Positions 25,779 to 34,632 of a stretch of DNA of 64,000 bases are shown here, piece by piece. The notes under the pieces are model-generated. The model made no database searches. It was given only the letters and a program-made list of their open reading frames with translations, and was not told where the DNA came from. Source of the DNA: Afipia clevelandensis ATCC 49720 (GTDB lineage: Bacteria; Pseudomonadota; Alphaproteobacteria; Rhizobiales; Xanthobacteraceae). The first letter of the stretch is position 1; each line of letters begins with the position of its first letter. The position numbers were made by a program, and so were the translations under genes. The DNA is taken from positions 994,227-1,058,226 of the forward strand of contig NZ_KB375281.1 in NCBI RefSeq assembly GCF_000336555.1, read 5' to 3'.

Positions 25779-26023
25779 CGTCCAATCCTCATCTGGGGGC
25801 CGCGAATGACCTTGTTGGTCCCGGCGTATTTCGCTTTCGCCTCGCCAATCTGCCGGTCACGTTCGGCGCACATCGCATCGACCTTGTCCTGCATCCGTTC
25901 AAGCAAGGCGTCGGCCGATAGGGTACTGATACCGGCGCGTTGAAGCTTCTGAATGTCGGAACGCTGGCGCCGAATTTGGATGCGCATGCGCTCTATTTCC
26001 GCGCGCAAATATTCGAGCTTCAT
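25775..26023 (-). CDS. small coiled-coil hypothetical protein
   Basis: An 82-residue charged protein, predicted helical or coiled-coil through residues 1-65 (MKLEYLRAEIERMRIQIRRQ, then DALLERMQDKVDAMCAERDR). Preceded by a GGGAGAGA ribosome-binding region and coupled to the next gene. Function unknown; possibly a regulator or phage-interaction protein. Confidence 0.6.
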   Translation of the reverse strand: MKLEYLRAEIERMRIQIRRQRSDIQKLQRAGISTLSADALLERMQDKVDAMCAERDRQIGEAKAKYAGTNKVIRGPQMRIGR

Positions 26024-26060
26024 AGGTCATCTCTCTCCCGGCTTCATGAGAACAAACTAA

Positions 26061-26273
26061 GAACATCACCTTCAGAGTCAAGCTGGAACAGCGTCCGCTT
26101 CAGACCAAGAAAAAGCCGACCAGATAGCCCGCTACTCACCCCAGAAACTCGCCCAAGAAGCCCTAGACCCGAACGGCTACCAGAACGGCCAACACCTCAA
26201 GCGCGTGACCGCGCGCATGGAGAAGGCCACTCAATGCAAGAATGGGGAATACCTAAGGACGCTCAAAGGCTAA
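26061..26273 (+). pseudogene. start-less coding remnant near the right end of the element
   Basis: A frame of 70 codons between a stop at 26058 and TAA at 26271 reads as a coherent polar helical protein (EKADQIARYSPQKLAQEALD, then GYQNGQHLKRVTARMEKATQ) but has no plausible start codon upstream. It may be the C-terminal remnant of a disrupted gene. The rest of 26024-26407 shows no gene. Confidence 0.35.
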
Positions 26274-26407
26274 GCAAAACTCGACAATCGAAGACCACAG
26301 GCAAAATGCTGAAACACACTTGAAGAAAGCAGGCCCATTCCGACCCCATTCCAGCGCCACCCGGCGAAAACCTTCACGCCAACCAAAATTCGCTGTGGGC
26401 GATTTGG

Positions 26408-26428
26408 CGCATGAGTCTACGCATGAGT
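26408..26428 (+). repeat. 21-bp repeat, right copy
   Basis: It is identical to 14937-14957 and in the same orientation, 61 bases inside attR. A matched pair inside both ends suggests integrase or excisionase binding sites. Confidence 0.7.
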
Positions 26429-26489
26429 TTTTGGGATTGTCGGGCTGTAAATCCAAGAAGCCCTTATTTTATAGGCATTACTTGAATTG

Positions 26490-26506
26490 GTTGGCGGAAG
26501 GGGTGG
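26490..26506 (+). repeat. attR: tRNA-Ser 3' end
   Basis: The 17 bases identical to 14801-14817 cover the CCA and acceptor end of the adjacent tRNA-Ser gene. The element end supplies this part of the tRNA. Confidence 0.85.
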
Positions 26507-26581
26507 GATTCGAACCCACGGTGCCCTTGCAGGCACGCCGGTTTTCAAGACCGGTGCCTTAAACCACTCGGCCACCCTTCC
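26492..26581 (-). tRNA. tRNA-Ser (anticodon UGA)
   Basis: A complete class II tRNA of 90 bases including CCA. Acceptor GGAAGGG/CCCTTCC; anticodon stem CCGGT/ACCGG with loop CTTGAAA, anticodon TGA; long variable arm; T loop TTCGAAT. It reads UCA and other UCN codons. It is the attachment site of the element. Confidence 0.95.
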
Positions 26582-26789
26582 TGCGCGTCGGAAGCCAGCA
26601 CTTAGCAAAGCGGGCAGGACAGTGAAAGGGGCGAACCGGGGTAAGATCAACCTTCGATTTACCAACAGACCCATCGGCCCGTTCCGGGTTCGGAAGCAAT
26701 GAGTTAAGGTAATCGCCGTATGAGTTGCGGGGGCGTCCCGCCACAGGGCCGGTAGGCAAGGTGGCGGCAAAAGTGCTATTTGGGGTTCT

Positions 26790-27722
26790 ATGGGGATTTG
26801 CGTCAGGGAATCGGGCAAGGCGGTTGCGCGTTTCGCCGCGGCGGGGACTGTTTGCCTCTTGCTTGCCAATTGCGGCGCGGCCAACAAACTCTCCAGCCGT
26901 GTCGATCCCAAATACGGCGTGTCCAGCAGCCCCCGGGTTGTTGAATTCGGTGAGCCTGTTCCAAAGGGCGGCGGCACCTATCGGGTCGGCAAGCCCTATG
27001 TGGTTGCGGGCAAGACCTACGTCCCCGAGGAAGATCCGAACTACCGGGCAGAGGGAATTGCGTCCTGGTATGGCGACGCCTTCCATGGCCGTCTGACGGC
27101 CAATGGCGAGGTGTTTGACATGACCTCGCTGACGGCGGCGCATCCGACACTCCCGCTCCCCAGCTACGCCCGCGTGACCAATCTGGCCAATGGCAAGTCA
27201 GTTATCGTCCGGGTCAACGATCGCGGCCCTTATCACGGGAATCGCTTGATCGACGTCTCAAATACAGCCGCCAAGCTGTTGGAATTCCGTGATAATGGCA
27301 TTGGCCGAGTCCGGGTCGAATATGTCGGGCGGGCGCCTTTGGAAGGATCGGACGACCGGCAACTGATGGCGACGCTCCGGACCGGACAACCGGCACCGGC
27401 TCCGTCTTCGGTCCGGGTGGCTTCGGCCAACGCCTTTGTTCCCGACATTCCATCGTCCAGCCGGGGCGTTCTCCGGGGCGACATTCCTCTGCCGGCGGGG
27501 CGGCCTTATACGCTGGGCCATACCCGGGATGACTACGCAGCCGCAGGGTCGTCGGAGGTCTCGGCCTCGCGTTCGCAGCGGGGCAGGCGGGCGGAGCGTG
27601 CCGTCCAGGCCGCAGCCGAGGAGCCGGACGAGACACCCGAGGCCGGAAAACCGGTTGCGTCCTATGTGTCGGTCTCGCGCAATGGAAGCGCGGGCCTGAT
27701 GTCAGGTCGCGGTCTTTACTAA
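26790..27722 (+). CDS. rlpA: septal ring lytic transglycosylase / RlpA-family lipoprotein
   Basis: A 310-residue lipoprotein with lipobox LLANC (Cys28). The RlpA double-psi beta barrel is at about 90-185: GIASWYGDAFHGRLTANGE, then HPTLPLPSYARVTNL and VRVNDRGPYHGNRLIDVS; the second Asp-Arg-Gly-Pro block is the family core. The C-terminal 120 residues are low-complexity with no SPOR domain. RlpA proteins act on denuded peptidoglycan at the septum. It starts the conserved rlpA-carboxypeptidase-tmk-holB-metG order, although a minus-strand hydrolase is inserted after it. Confidence 0.92.
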   Translation: MGICVRESGKAVARFAAAGTVCLLLANCGAANKLSSRVDPKYGVSSSPRVVEFGEPVPKGGGTYRVGKPYVVAGKTYVPEEDPNYRAEGIASWYGDAFHGRLTANGEVFDMTSLTAAHPTLPLPSYARVTNLANGKSVIVRVNDRGPYHGNRLIDVSNTAAKLLEFRDNGIGRVRVEYVGRAPLEGSDDRQLMATLRTGQPAPAPSSVRVASANAFVPDIPSSSRGVLRGDIPLPAGRPYTLGHTRDDYAAAGSSEVSASRSQRGRRAERAVQAAAEEPDETPEAGKPVASYVSVSRNGSAGLMSGRGLY

Positions 27723-27747
27723 GACCGACGGCTTTGAGATCAAAGGC

Positions 27748-28683
27748 TTACCGAAGTCCCTTCAGGAATTCGATCAGCGCAGCGTTGACCTCATCTGGTC
27801 GCTCCTGCTGGATCCAGTGGCCTGCACCTTCGATCAGGAGCTTGCGACGCAGGTTCGGCAGCACTTTGTCCATCTCGGTCACGCGCTTGCCGCCGATAAT
27901 GCCCGTCACAACAGCGTCGCCAGCACCCGCAATGAAGATGGATGGCTGATGGATTTGTGCGCCCTGCCAGGGCGCGGTCAGTTCCCAGTTGCGGTCGATA
28001 TTGCGATACCAGTTCAGACCACCGCGAAAGCCGGTGCGCTGATAGGTTTCGACAACGTGTGCGAGATCATCTTCGCTGATCCATGCGGGACGGGCGCGCT
28101 CCCGGGCAGGGTCACCGAGGAATCCCTGACCTTCTTTCAGGAAAAGGGATGCCTCGACACCGAATGAAACCGCCCTCATCGTGAAATTCACGTCGCGCTC
28201 GAACTCGGCCTCGGCCACGCCCGGTTTCTGGAAATACTGCCAATAGAAATTGGTCACTCCGCTTTTCGCAAGCGTATCCAGCGGTCGCTCGCGCCCCCGG
28301 AAGGGCGGCGGCACGCTCAATCCGCCGACGGCGGTGAACATATCTGGCCGGAACAGGGCGGCATGCCAGGCAACCGGCGCGCCCCAATCATGGCCGATGA
28401 TGACCGCTCTGGTCTCGCCGAGGGCAGTGACCAGCCCGACCATGTCGCCCACCAGATTAAAGATCGAATAGGCCGAGATGTCCTGCGGCGCCGAGGTCCG
28501 CCCATAGCCGCGCATGTCGGGCGCCACCACGCGGTATCCGGCGGCGGCAAGAGCGGGGAGTTGGTGCCGCCAGGAATGCGACAGTTCCGGCCAGCCGTGA
28601 CAGAGCAGGACGAGCGGCCCGGCGCCCTGTTCCGTGATAAAAATCTCGATGCCGTTGGCAGAGATCATTCGCGATGACGACAT
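27748..28683 (-). CDS. alpha/beta hydrolase, epoxide-hydrolase-like
   Basis: A 311-residue alpha/beta hydrolase. Oxyanion motif HGWPE (29-33), nucleophile Asp99 in GHDWGA and His in GAGHWIQQE near the C-terminus fit soluble epoxide hydrolases, as does the tyrosine-containing cap region (FYWQYFQKPG). An aspartate nucleophile argues against an esterase. ATG 28683 is chosen since it begins the family-typical N-terminus; the frame extends upstream without a site. Substrate unknown. Confidence 0.85.
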   Translation of the reverse strand: MSSSRMISANGIEIFITEQGAGPLVLLCHGWPELSHSWRHQLPALAAAGYRVVAPDMRGYGRTSAPQDISAYSIFNLVGDMVGLVTALGETRAVIIGHDWGAPVAWHAALFRPDMFTAVGGLSVPPPFRGRERPLDTLAKSGVTNFYWQYFQKPGVAEAEFERDVNFTMRAVSFGVEASLFLKEGQGFLGDPARERARPAWISEDDLAHVVETYQRTGFRGGLNWYRNIDRNWELTAPWQGAQIHQPSIFIAGAGDAVVTGIIGGKRVTEMDKVLPNLRRKLLIEGAGHWIQQERPDEVNAALIEFLKGLR

Positions 28684-28786
28684 TGATTTTCCGCCCCTTT
28701 TCCCGATTCTGAAGGCTGCGGGAAGCAACCGGCACGTTGTTTGGTATCAGCCCAACTGATACAAGGCGATCCTCAGGAATCTCGAC

Positions 28787-30037
28787 ATGGCAGCCATTCT
28801 GACAGCATCCCGGATTCGCGCACGTCGGACGGGGCCGTTCTGGCCGCTCGTCGTCGCTGTGCTTGCGGCCGGCGTCGCTGTTGGAGGCCCAGTTCAGGCC
28901 GCCAACAACAGCGTGCAGGGCGCCAAGAAGGAAGAGGGATACGATGTCGATGCGCCGACCGCGATCCTGATCGAGGCGAAGTCCGGCAGCATCCTGTTCG
29001 AGAAGAACGCTGACGAATTGCGTGCGCCATCCAGCATGATGAAGCTGATGACGGCCGAGGTGGTGTTCGACGCGCTGAAGAAGGGCGAGATCAAGCTCAC
29101 CGACGAATTCCGGATCAGCGAGAACACCTGGCGCAAGGGCGGTGCGCCGTCCGGCGGCTCGACCATGTTCGCGGCAATCAACAGCCGGGTCAGCGTGGAC
29201 GATCTGCTGCACGGCGCGATCATCCAGAGCGGCAACGACTCGTGCATGGCATTGGCCGAAGGCCTGTCGAACACAGAGGCCGCCTTTGCCGAGCGCATGA
29301 CCAAACGCGCGCGCGAACTCGGCCTGAAAAAGTCGACCTTTGCAAACTCCAACGGTCTGCCCGATCCCGGCAACAAGATGACCGTACGCGAACTGGCGAT
29401 GCTCGCGCGGCACATCATCCAGACCTATCCGGAGCACTACAAGCTGTTTGGCGAACGCGAGTTCACCTGGAACAAGATTCGCCAGCAGAACCGCAATCCG
29501 CTGCTCACCATGCTTGAAGGGGCCGACGGCCTGAAGACCGGGTTCACCAAGGAAGGCGGATACGGCATGGTCGGCTCGGCCGTACAGAACGGCATGCGCC
29601 TGATCGTGGTCGTCAACGGACTTGAGGACGCCGATGACCGCGCGAGCGAGGCGAAGAAACTGCTGGAATACGGTTTCCGCAATTTCGAGGCACGGACGCT
29701 GTTCGCAGCGGATCAGACGGTCGGCTATGCCAAGGTGTTCGGTGGCGACAGCCGCTCGGTGAAACTGGCAAGCCCCGAACCCATACGCGTCATGGTCAAC
29801 CGCAACGGCAGCGACAAGCTGGTGGCGCGCATTGTCTATACCGGCCCGGTGCGTGCGCCGGTTCAGCCCGGTCAGCGGATCGGCGTGCTGAAGGTGTGGC
29901 GCGGTACCAACATCGCGATGGAGTCGCCGCTTGTGGCGGCCGAGCCGATCGCTACAGGCTCGACGACCCGCCGCGCGATCGACGGCGCCAGCGAACTCGT
30001 CATCGGCCTTTTCCGCGCCGGCGCGGAGAAACTCTGA
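28787..30037 (+). CDS. D-alanyl-D-alanine carboxypeptidase (PBP5/6 family)
   Basis: A 416-residue penicillin-binding protein that trims the terminal D-Ala of peptidoglycan stem peptides in the periplasm. It has an N-terminal signal (about 18-38, ending VQA). Catalytic motifs are SMMK (Ser83, Lys86), SGN (149-151) and KTG (251-253), followed by a PBP5-type C-terminal beta domain and a terminal amphipathic segment (IDGASELVIGLFRAGAEKL) for membrane association. Length is normal. The stop is 1 base before the tmk start. Confidence 0.94.
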   Translation: MAAILTASRIRARRTGPFWPLVVAVLAAGVAVGGPVQAANNSVQGAKKEEGYDVDAPTAILIEAKSGSILFEKNADELRAPSSMMKLMTAEVVFDALKKGEIKLTDEFRISENTWRKGGAPSGGSTMFAAINSRVSVDDLLHGAIIQSGNDSCMALAEGLSNTEAAFAERMTKRARELGLKKSTFANSNGLPDPGNKMTVRELAMLARHIIQTYPEHYKLFGEREFTWNKIRQQNRNPLLTMLEGADGLKTGFTKEGGYGMVGSAVQNGMRLIVVVNGLEDADDRASEAKKLLEYGFRNFEARTLFAADQTVGYAKVFGGDSRSVKLASPEPIRVMVNRNGSDKLVARIVYTGPVRAPVQPGQRIGVLKVWRGTNIAMESPLVAAEPIATGSTTRRAIDGASELVIGLFRAGAEKL

Positions 30038-30038
30038 C

Positions 30039-30734
30039 ATGAGCATGGTTGCGAAATCGAAATCGCCGCAGCCTCGCGGACGTTTCATCACATTCGAGGG
30101 CGGCGAGGGCTCTGGCAAGTCCACACAGATCCAGTTGCTGGCGGATCGCCTCAACGCGGCGAAGCTGCGCACGATCACGACGCGCGAGCCGGGCGGATCG
30201 GCGGGCGCGGAGATCGTCCGGCATCTGTTGCTGTCCGGCATGGCGAAGGCATTCGGACCCGAGACGGAGTCGCTGTTGTTCGCCGCGGCGCGTGACGACC
30301 ATGTCAGTCAGGTGATCGAACCGGCGCTGGCGCAGGGAACGTGGGTGCTGTGCGACCGTTTTACGGATTCGACGCGGGTCTACCAAGGCGAACTCGGGAA
30401 GGTCGATCCGAAACTGATCCGGGCCATGGAGCGCGTCACCATCGGTGATCTCAAGCCCGACCTCACCATCATTCTGGATGTGCCGGTTGCGGTCGGCATG
30501 GAGCGTGCGCTCAAGCGGCGGGGAAGTGCTGCGCCGGACCGATTTGAGGGCGAGGGCGTCAGCTTTCATGAGAAGCTGCGCGATGCGTATCGCAAGATCG
30601 CGGAGAGCGATCCGCAGCGCTGCGCGCTGGTGGATGCCAATGCCGATCCGAAGACGGTCGCAGAACGGGTCTGGACGGCACTGCGCGATCATCTGTTCGC
30701 CGTTGCAGCGCCACGCGAGACATCCCAGGCATGA
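30039..30734 (+). CDS. tmk: thymidylate kinase
   Basis: A 231-residue dTMP kinase that makes dTDP for DNA synthesis. P-loop FEGGEGSGKST (19-29), TTREPGGS (48-54) and CDRFTDST (105-112, the DRY/F motif) are present. The lid region follows RRGSAAPDRFEGEG. The start is ATG 30039; the frame is open upstream into the previous gene, but that part is a shadow. It overlaps holB by 4 bases. Confidence 0.95.
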   Translation: MSMVAKSKSPQPRGRFITFEGGEGSGKSTQIQLLADRLNAAKLRTITTREPGGSAGAEIVRHLLLSGMAKAFGPETESLLFAAARDDHVSQVIEPALAQGTWVLCDRFTDSTRVYQGELGKVDPKLIRAMERVTIGDLKPDLTIILDVPVAVGMERALKRRGSAAPDRFEGEGVSFHEKLRDAYRKIAESDPQRCALVDANADPKTVAERVWTALRDHLFAVAAPRETSQA

Positions 30735-31780
30735 GCGCGAAGTCGTCCGGGCCAGACATCGCTGTTCGCGCACCGCGCGAAACCACCGCGCTGTTCGGTC
30801 ATCACGATGCCGAACAGACGTTGTTGACGGCCTATCGCAGCGGACGCATTCCCCATGCGTGGCTGATCGGCGGCGCGCAGGGCATCGGCAAGGCAACGCT
30901 GGCCTATCGTATGGCGCGGTTCGTGCTGGCTCATCCCGATCCGGCGGCCCAAGCGGTGCAGGGGGCCGACAGTCTCTACGTCGATCAGGATCATCCGGTC
31001 GCGCGGCAGGTCGCGAACGGAAGCCACGGCGGGCTTCTGACATTGGAGCGTACCGCCAACGAAAAGGGCACGATGCGAACCGTCATCACCGTGGACGAGT
31101 CGCGCGAAACCATCGGATTCTTCGGATCGACCGCCGCCTCGGTCGGCGGCTGGAGGGTTTGCATCGTCGATACCGTCGATGAACTCAACGCCAATGCCTC
31201 GAACGCCCTGCTCAAGATATTGGAGGAACCACCGGCGCGGTCGCTGTTCCTGCTGCTCAGCCACGCGCCGGCGCGTGTGCTCGCCACCATCCAGTCACGC
31301 TGCCGCAAGCTGCCAATACGGCCGCTTGAGACCGACGATGTGATTCAGGCGGCTGCGGAAGCGGCTGACCTGACGCGCCGCGATCCGGCATTGGTGGCAG
31401 CCGCGGATGCCTCCGAGGGGAGTGTAGCGCACGCGCTGACGCTGATGGGCGGACAGTCGCTCGGCCTCCAGCAGCGCACGCTGGAGCTTCTCAACCGGTT
31501 GCCGCAGCTCGATCAGCGGGCGCTGCATGCTCTCGGAGATGCGATGCCGCTCAACGACCGCGTCGGGCTGCGCGCCTTTGCCGACACCGTCGACCGCTGG
31601 CTGACAGGACACCTGCACGGACCGGATGTCGGCGCAAACCTGCCGCGCCTTGCACGGCTTGCCGAGGTATGGGAAAAGATCAACAACGCCGCGCGCGATA
31701 CGGAAAACTTCAATCTGGAACGAAAGCCGCTGGTTTTCTCGGTGTTCGGTCTGCTCGCAGAAGCCACCGCAGCTCGCTGA
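30731..31780 (+). CDS. holB: DNA polymerase III subunit delta prime
   Basis: A 349-residue clamp-loader subunit. The RFC-like AAA+ fold has a P-loop GGAQGIGKAT (47-56) after PHAWLI, a sensor region ARSLFLLLSHAPARVLATIQSRC (read in two parts) with the SRC motif, and a helical collar domain at the C-terminus. It works with gamma/tau and delta to load the sliding clamp. It overlaps tmk at its start and precedes metG by 84 bases. Confidence 0.94.
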   Translation: MSAKSSGPDIAVRAPRETTALFGHHDAEQTLLTAYRSGRIPHAWLIGGAQGIGKATLAYRMARFVLAHPDPAAQAVQGADSLYVDQDHPVARQVANGSHGGLLTLERTANEKGTMRTVITVDESRETIGFFGSTAASVGGWRVCIVDTVDELNANASNALLKILEEPPARSLFLLLSHAPARVLATIQSRCRKLPIRPLETDDVIQAAAEAADLTRRDPALVAAADASEGSVAHALTLMGGQSLGLQQRTLELLNRLPQLDQRALHALGDAMPLNDRVGLRAFADTVDRWLTGHLHGPDVGANLPRLARLAEVWEKINNAARDTENFNLERKPLVFSVFGLLAEATAAR

Positions 31781-31864
31781 CCGGACAGCCCCAGCAGTCT
31801 CGCAACATCACATCATGAATGCGCGCGCTGATGTCGGCGCCGTTTTGAATTTCAAGGAAGCGTT

Positions 31865-33832
31865 ATGGCCAAAGCCAAAAAGACCATCGCGAAGAAGAAG
31901 GCAGCCAGGAAGCAGGCGAAGAAGGCTGCCAAGTCGGCTCGCAAGGCTGCCAGCAAGCGCGCGTCGACGGCGGCCAAGAAAAAGGGACGCAAGGCGGTCA
32001 CTAAAAAGGCGGTGAAGAGGGCTGGCAAGAAAACCGTCCGGAAGACGGCAAAGAAGGCCGTGCAAAAAGCCGCAACCAAGCACGCGGGAAAGAAGGCGGT
32101 CAGCAAGGCCAGCGGCGCGAAGAAGAGCGCTGCAAAGAAATCCGCGGCAAGGAAGCCTGCCGCGAAGGCCACCGTTACGAAGACTCCCCAGGCCGCGAAA
32201 CCTCTGACACCGAAAGCGCCGCCGAAGCCAGCCAGGATCAAGACCAAGGCTGCCGCTGCGCCGCTGAGTGTTTCGCCCGCGCGTGCCAGGAACTCGTTCT
32301 ACATCACAACCGCCATCGCCTATCCGAACGGCGCGCCGCATATCGGCCACGCCTATGAAGCGATTGCGACTGACGCGCTGGCGCGTTTCCAGCGTCTTGA
32401 TGGCAAGGATGTGTTCTTCCTGACCGGCACCGACGAGCACGGCCAGAAGATGATCCAGACGGCGCAGAAGGAGAACATGACGCCGCTGGAGCTGGCGACG
32501 CGCAACGCCGCACGCTTCAAGGAAATGGACCAGCGGCTCAACATCTCGTTCGATCGCTTTATCCGCACCTCCGAGAAGCAGCATCACGAGTCGACGCAGG
32601 AAATCTGGAAACGGATGGCTGCGAATGGCGACATCTATCTCGACAGCTACGCCGGCTGGTACTCCGTGCGCGACGAGGCCTATTACGCCGAAGACGAAAC
32701 CGTTGTCGGCGAGGACAATGTGCGCCGCGGCCCGCAAGGCACGCCGGTCGAGTGGGTCGAGGAGAAGAGCTACTTCTTCAAGCTGTCCGCCTATCAGGAC
32801 AAGCTGCTTGCGCTTTACGAGAACCAGCCGGATTTCATCGGCCCGGACTCGCGCAAGAACGAAGTCGTCAGTTTCGTGAAAAGCGGCCTGAAGGACCTGT
32901 CGATCTCGCGCACCACCTTCGACTGGGGCGTGAAGGTGCCCGGCGACGAAGATCATGTGATGTATGTGTGGGTCGATGCGCTGACCAACTACATTACGGG
33001 CGTCGGATTTCCGGACGAGGGTGACAAGAACTGGCACTATTGGCCGGCGGATATTCACATTATCGGCAAGGACATCATCCGCTTTCATGCGGTGTATTGG
33101 CCCGCCTTCCTGATGTCGGCGGGCATTCCGGTCCAGAAGCGGGTGTTCGCGCACGGCTTCCTGTTCAACCGCGGCGAGAAAATGTCGAAGTCGGTTGGCA
33201 ACGTGGTCGATCCGTTCAGCCTCGCGGACGCCTATGGCGTCGATCAGTTGCGCTACTTCTTCCTGCGCGAGGTGCCGTTCGGACAGGACGGCAATTACAA
33301 CCACGAAGCCATTGTGGCGCGCACCAACGCCGATCTCGCCAACGATTTCGGCAACCTCGCGCAGCGTTCGCTCTCGATGATCGCCAAGCAGTATCAGGGC
33401 GTGCTGCCGCAGCCGGGCGACTTCAGCGACAACGACAAGGCCATTCTGGCGATGGCCGACGGCATGCTGGCGCAGGCCCGCACGGCGATGGCCACGCAGC
33501 AGATTCATCAGGCGCTGAACGCGATCTGGGCTGTGGTCGCCGAAGCCAACCGCTATTTCGCGGGCGAGGCGCCATGGGCGCTGGCCAAGACCGATCCTGC
33601 GCGTCAGAAGACCGTGCTGTACGTCACGGCGGAAGTGGTGCGGCAGATTGCGATTTTGGCGCAGCCGGCGATGCCGGAATCCTGCGCCAAGATTCTCGAC
33701 ATTCTCGGCATTGCGTCCGATGCGCGCGATTTTGCAGCACTCTCCACCCGGATCAAGGGCGGCTCGCAACTGCCACCGCCCGCGCCGGTGTTCCCGCGTT
33801 ATGTCGAGCCCAAAGACGACGCGGTGGGTTAA
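31865..33832 (+). CDS. metG: methionyl-tRNA synthetase with Lys/Ala-rich N-terminal extension
   Basis: A 655-residue class I synthetase that charges tRNA-Met. The catalytic part begins near residue 143 ([14 protein letters not shown]), with HIGH at 159-162 and KMSKS at 439-443, then the anticodon-binding helical domain. No C-terminal dimerisation domain is present. Residues 1-142 are an added basic tail of KKA/AKKA-type repeats, like histone H1-type bacterial proteins; synthetases of this type are normally about 510-550 residues. There is no internal ATG between the tail and the catalytic core, so the tail is translated if ATG 31865 is used. Confidence 0.93.
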   Translation: MAKAKKTIAKKKAARKQAKKAAKSARKAASKRASTAAKKKGRKAVTKKAVKRAGKKTVRKTAKKAVQKAATKHAGKKAVSKASGAKKSAAKKSAARKPAAKATVTKTPQAAKPLTPKAPPKPARIKTKAAAAPLSVSPARARNSFYITTAIAYPNGAPHIGHAYEAIATDALARFQRLDGKDVFFLTGTDEHGQKMIQTAQKENMTPLELATRNAARFKEMDQRLNISFDRFIRTSEKQHHESTQEIWKRMAANGDIYLDSYAGWYSVRDEAYYAEDETVVGEDNVRRGPQGTPVEWVEEKSYFFKLSAYQDKLLALYENQPDFIGPDSRKNEVVSFVKSGLKDLSISRTTFDWGVKVPGDEDHVMYVWVDALTNYITGVGFPDEGDKNWHYWPADIHIIGKDIIRFHAVYWPAFLMSAGIPVQKRVFAHGFLFNRGEKMSKSVGNVVDPFSLADAYGVDQLRYFFLREVPFGQDGNYNHEAIVARTNADLANDFGNLAQRSLSMIAKQYQGVLPQPGDFSDNDKAILAMADGMLAQARTAMATQQIHQALNAIWAVVAEANRYFAGEAPWALAKTDPARQKTVLYVTAEVVRQIAILAQPAMPESCAKILDILGIASDARDFAALSTRIKGGSQLPPPAPVFPRYVEPKDDAVG

Positions 33833-33837
33833 GCCAG

Positions 33838-34632
33838 ATGCTGGTTGACAGTCACTGCCATCTCGACTTTCCCGACTTCGCAAACGATCTCGACGCCATC
33901 GTCAAGCGCGCCGAGACGGCCGGTATCGGACGTATCGTGACGATTTCCACGCGCGTGCGAAAGCTGGATGCTCTGCTCGCGATCACGGATAGGTTTCCGA
34001 ATGTCTATTGTTCGGTCGGCACCCATCCGCATAACGCCGACGAGGAAGACGGCATCACGGCGGACGAACTGATCGCACTGACGAAGAATGCGAAGGTGGT
34101 GGCGCTGGGCGAGGCGGGACTCGATAATCACTACACGGACGGTTCGCCTGCGGCGCAGGAGCGGGGCTTTCGTGCGCATATCGCGGCGGCGCGCGCGACG
34201 GGCCTGCCGCTGGTGATCCATACCCGTGAAGCGGATGCGCGCTGCGGCGAAATCCTCGAGGAGGAAATCGCCAAGGGGCCGTTCAAGGCGGTGCTGCATT
34301 GCTACACCGGCGGCCGGGACCTCGCGATGAAGGCCATCGGACTCGGTCTGTCGATCTCGTTCACCGGCATTCTGACTTTCAAGAACTCGCAGGCCATCCG
34401 CGACATCGCCGCTGAATTGCCTGCGGATCGCATCATGGTGGAGACCGACGCGCCGTATCTGGCACCCGGAAAATATCGCGGCAAGCGCAATGAGCCGTCC
34501 TTTGTCACCGAGACCGCGCGCGTGCTGGCGGAAACGCGCGGTGTGTCCGCCGACGAGATCGCGCGGCAGACCACGGAAAACTTTTTCCGGCTGTTCGACA
34601 AGGTGCCGCGCCCGGACGCGAAAGCAGCATGA
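33838..34632 (+). CDS. TatD-family metal-dependent hydrolase
   Basis: A 264-residue TIM-barrel nuclease-like hydrolase. Metal ligands: HxH at 6-8 (DSHCHLD), Glu in GEAGLD, His in HTREAD, His in HCYTGG and Asp in ETDAPYL. TatD proteins have 3'-5' DNase and related activities. The ATG at 33838 is 5 bases after the metG stop and the gene overlaps the next one by 4 bases, giving a metG-tatD-hydrolase operon common in alphaproteobacteria. Confidence 0.93.
   Translation: MLVDSHCHLDFPDFANDLDAIVKRAETAGIGRIVTISTRVRKLDALLAITDRFPNVYCSVGTHPHNADEEDGITADELIALTKNAKVVALGEAGLDNHYTDGSPAAQERGFRAHIAAARATGLPLVIHTREADARCGEILEEEIAKGPFKAVLHCYTGGRDLAMKAIGLGLSISFTGILTFKNSQAIRDIAAELPADRIMVETDAPYLAPGKYRGKRNEPSFVTETARVLAETRGVSADEIARQTTENFFRLFDKVPRPDAKAA

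Larger units (their letters stand above)
14801..26506. mobile_element. integrated satellite-like element in tRNA-Ser(UGA), carrying candidate type II Thoeris
   Basis: An 11.7 kb element bounded by 17-bp direct repeats (14801-14817 and 26490-26506). The right copy is the 3' end of the tRNA-Ser gene including CCA, so integration kept the tRNA intact. Contents in order: tyrosine integrase, unknown, AlpA-like regulator, TerS-like protein, two small minus-strand genes, TerL, two coupled unknowns, a minus-strand unknown, a Rep_trans-like protein, the TM-Macro/TIR pair, a zinc-ribbon-like protein and two small minus-strand genes. No capsid, portal, tail or lysis genes are seen. That gene set suggests a phage satellite or a strongly reduced prophage. 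Confidence 0.85.

Noticed and set aside
31808-33883. 691-codon minus-strand frame opposite metG
   Set aside because: It is a shadow of a GC-rich gene; no domain is visible and the opposite strand encodes an obvious synthetase.
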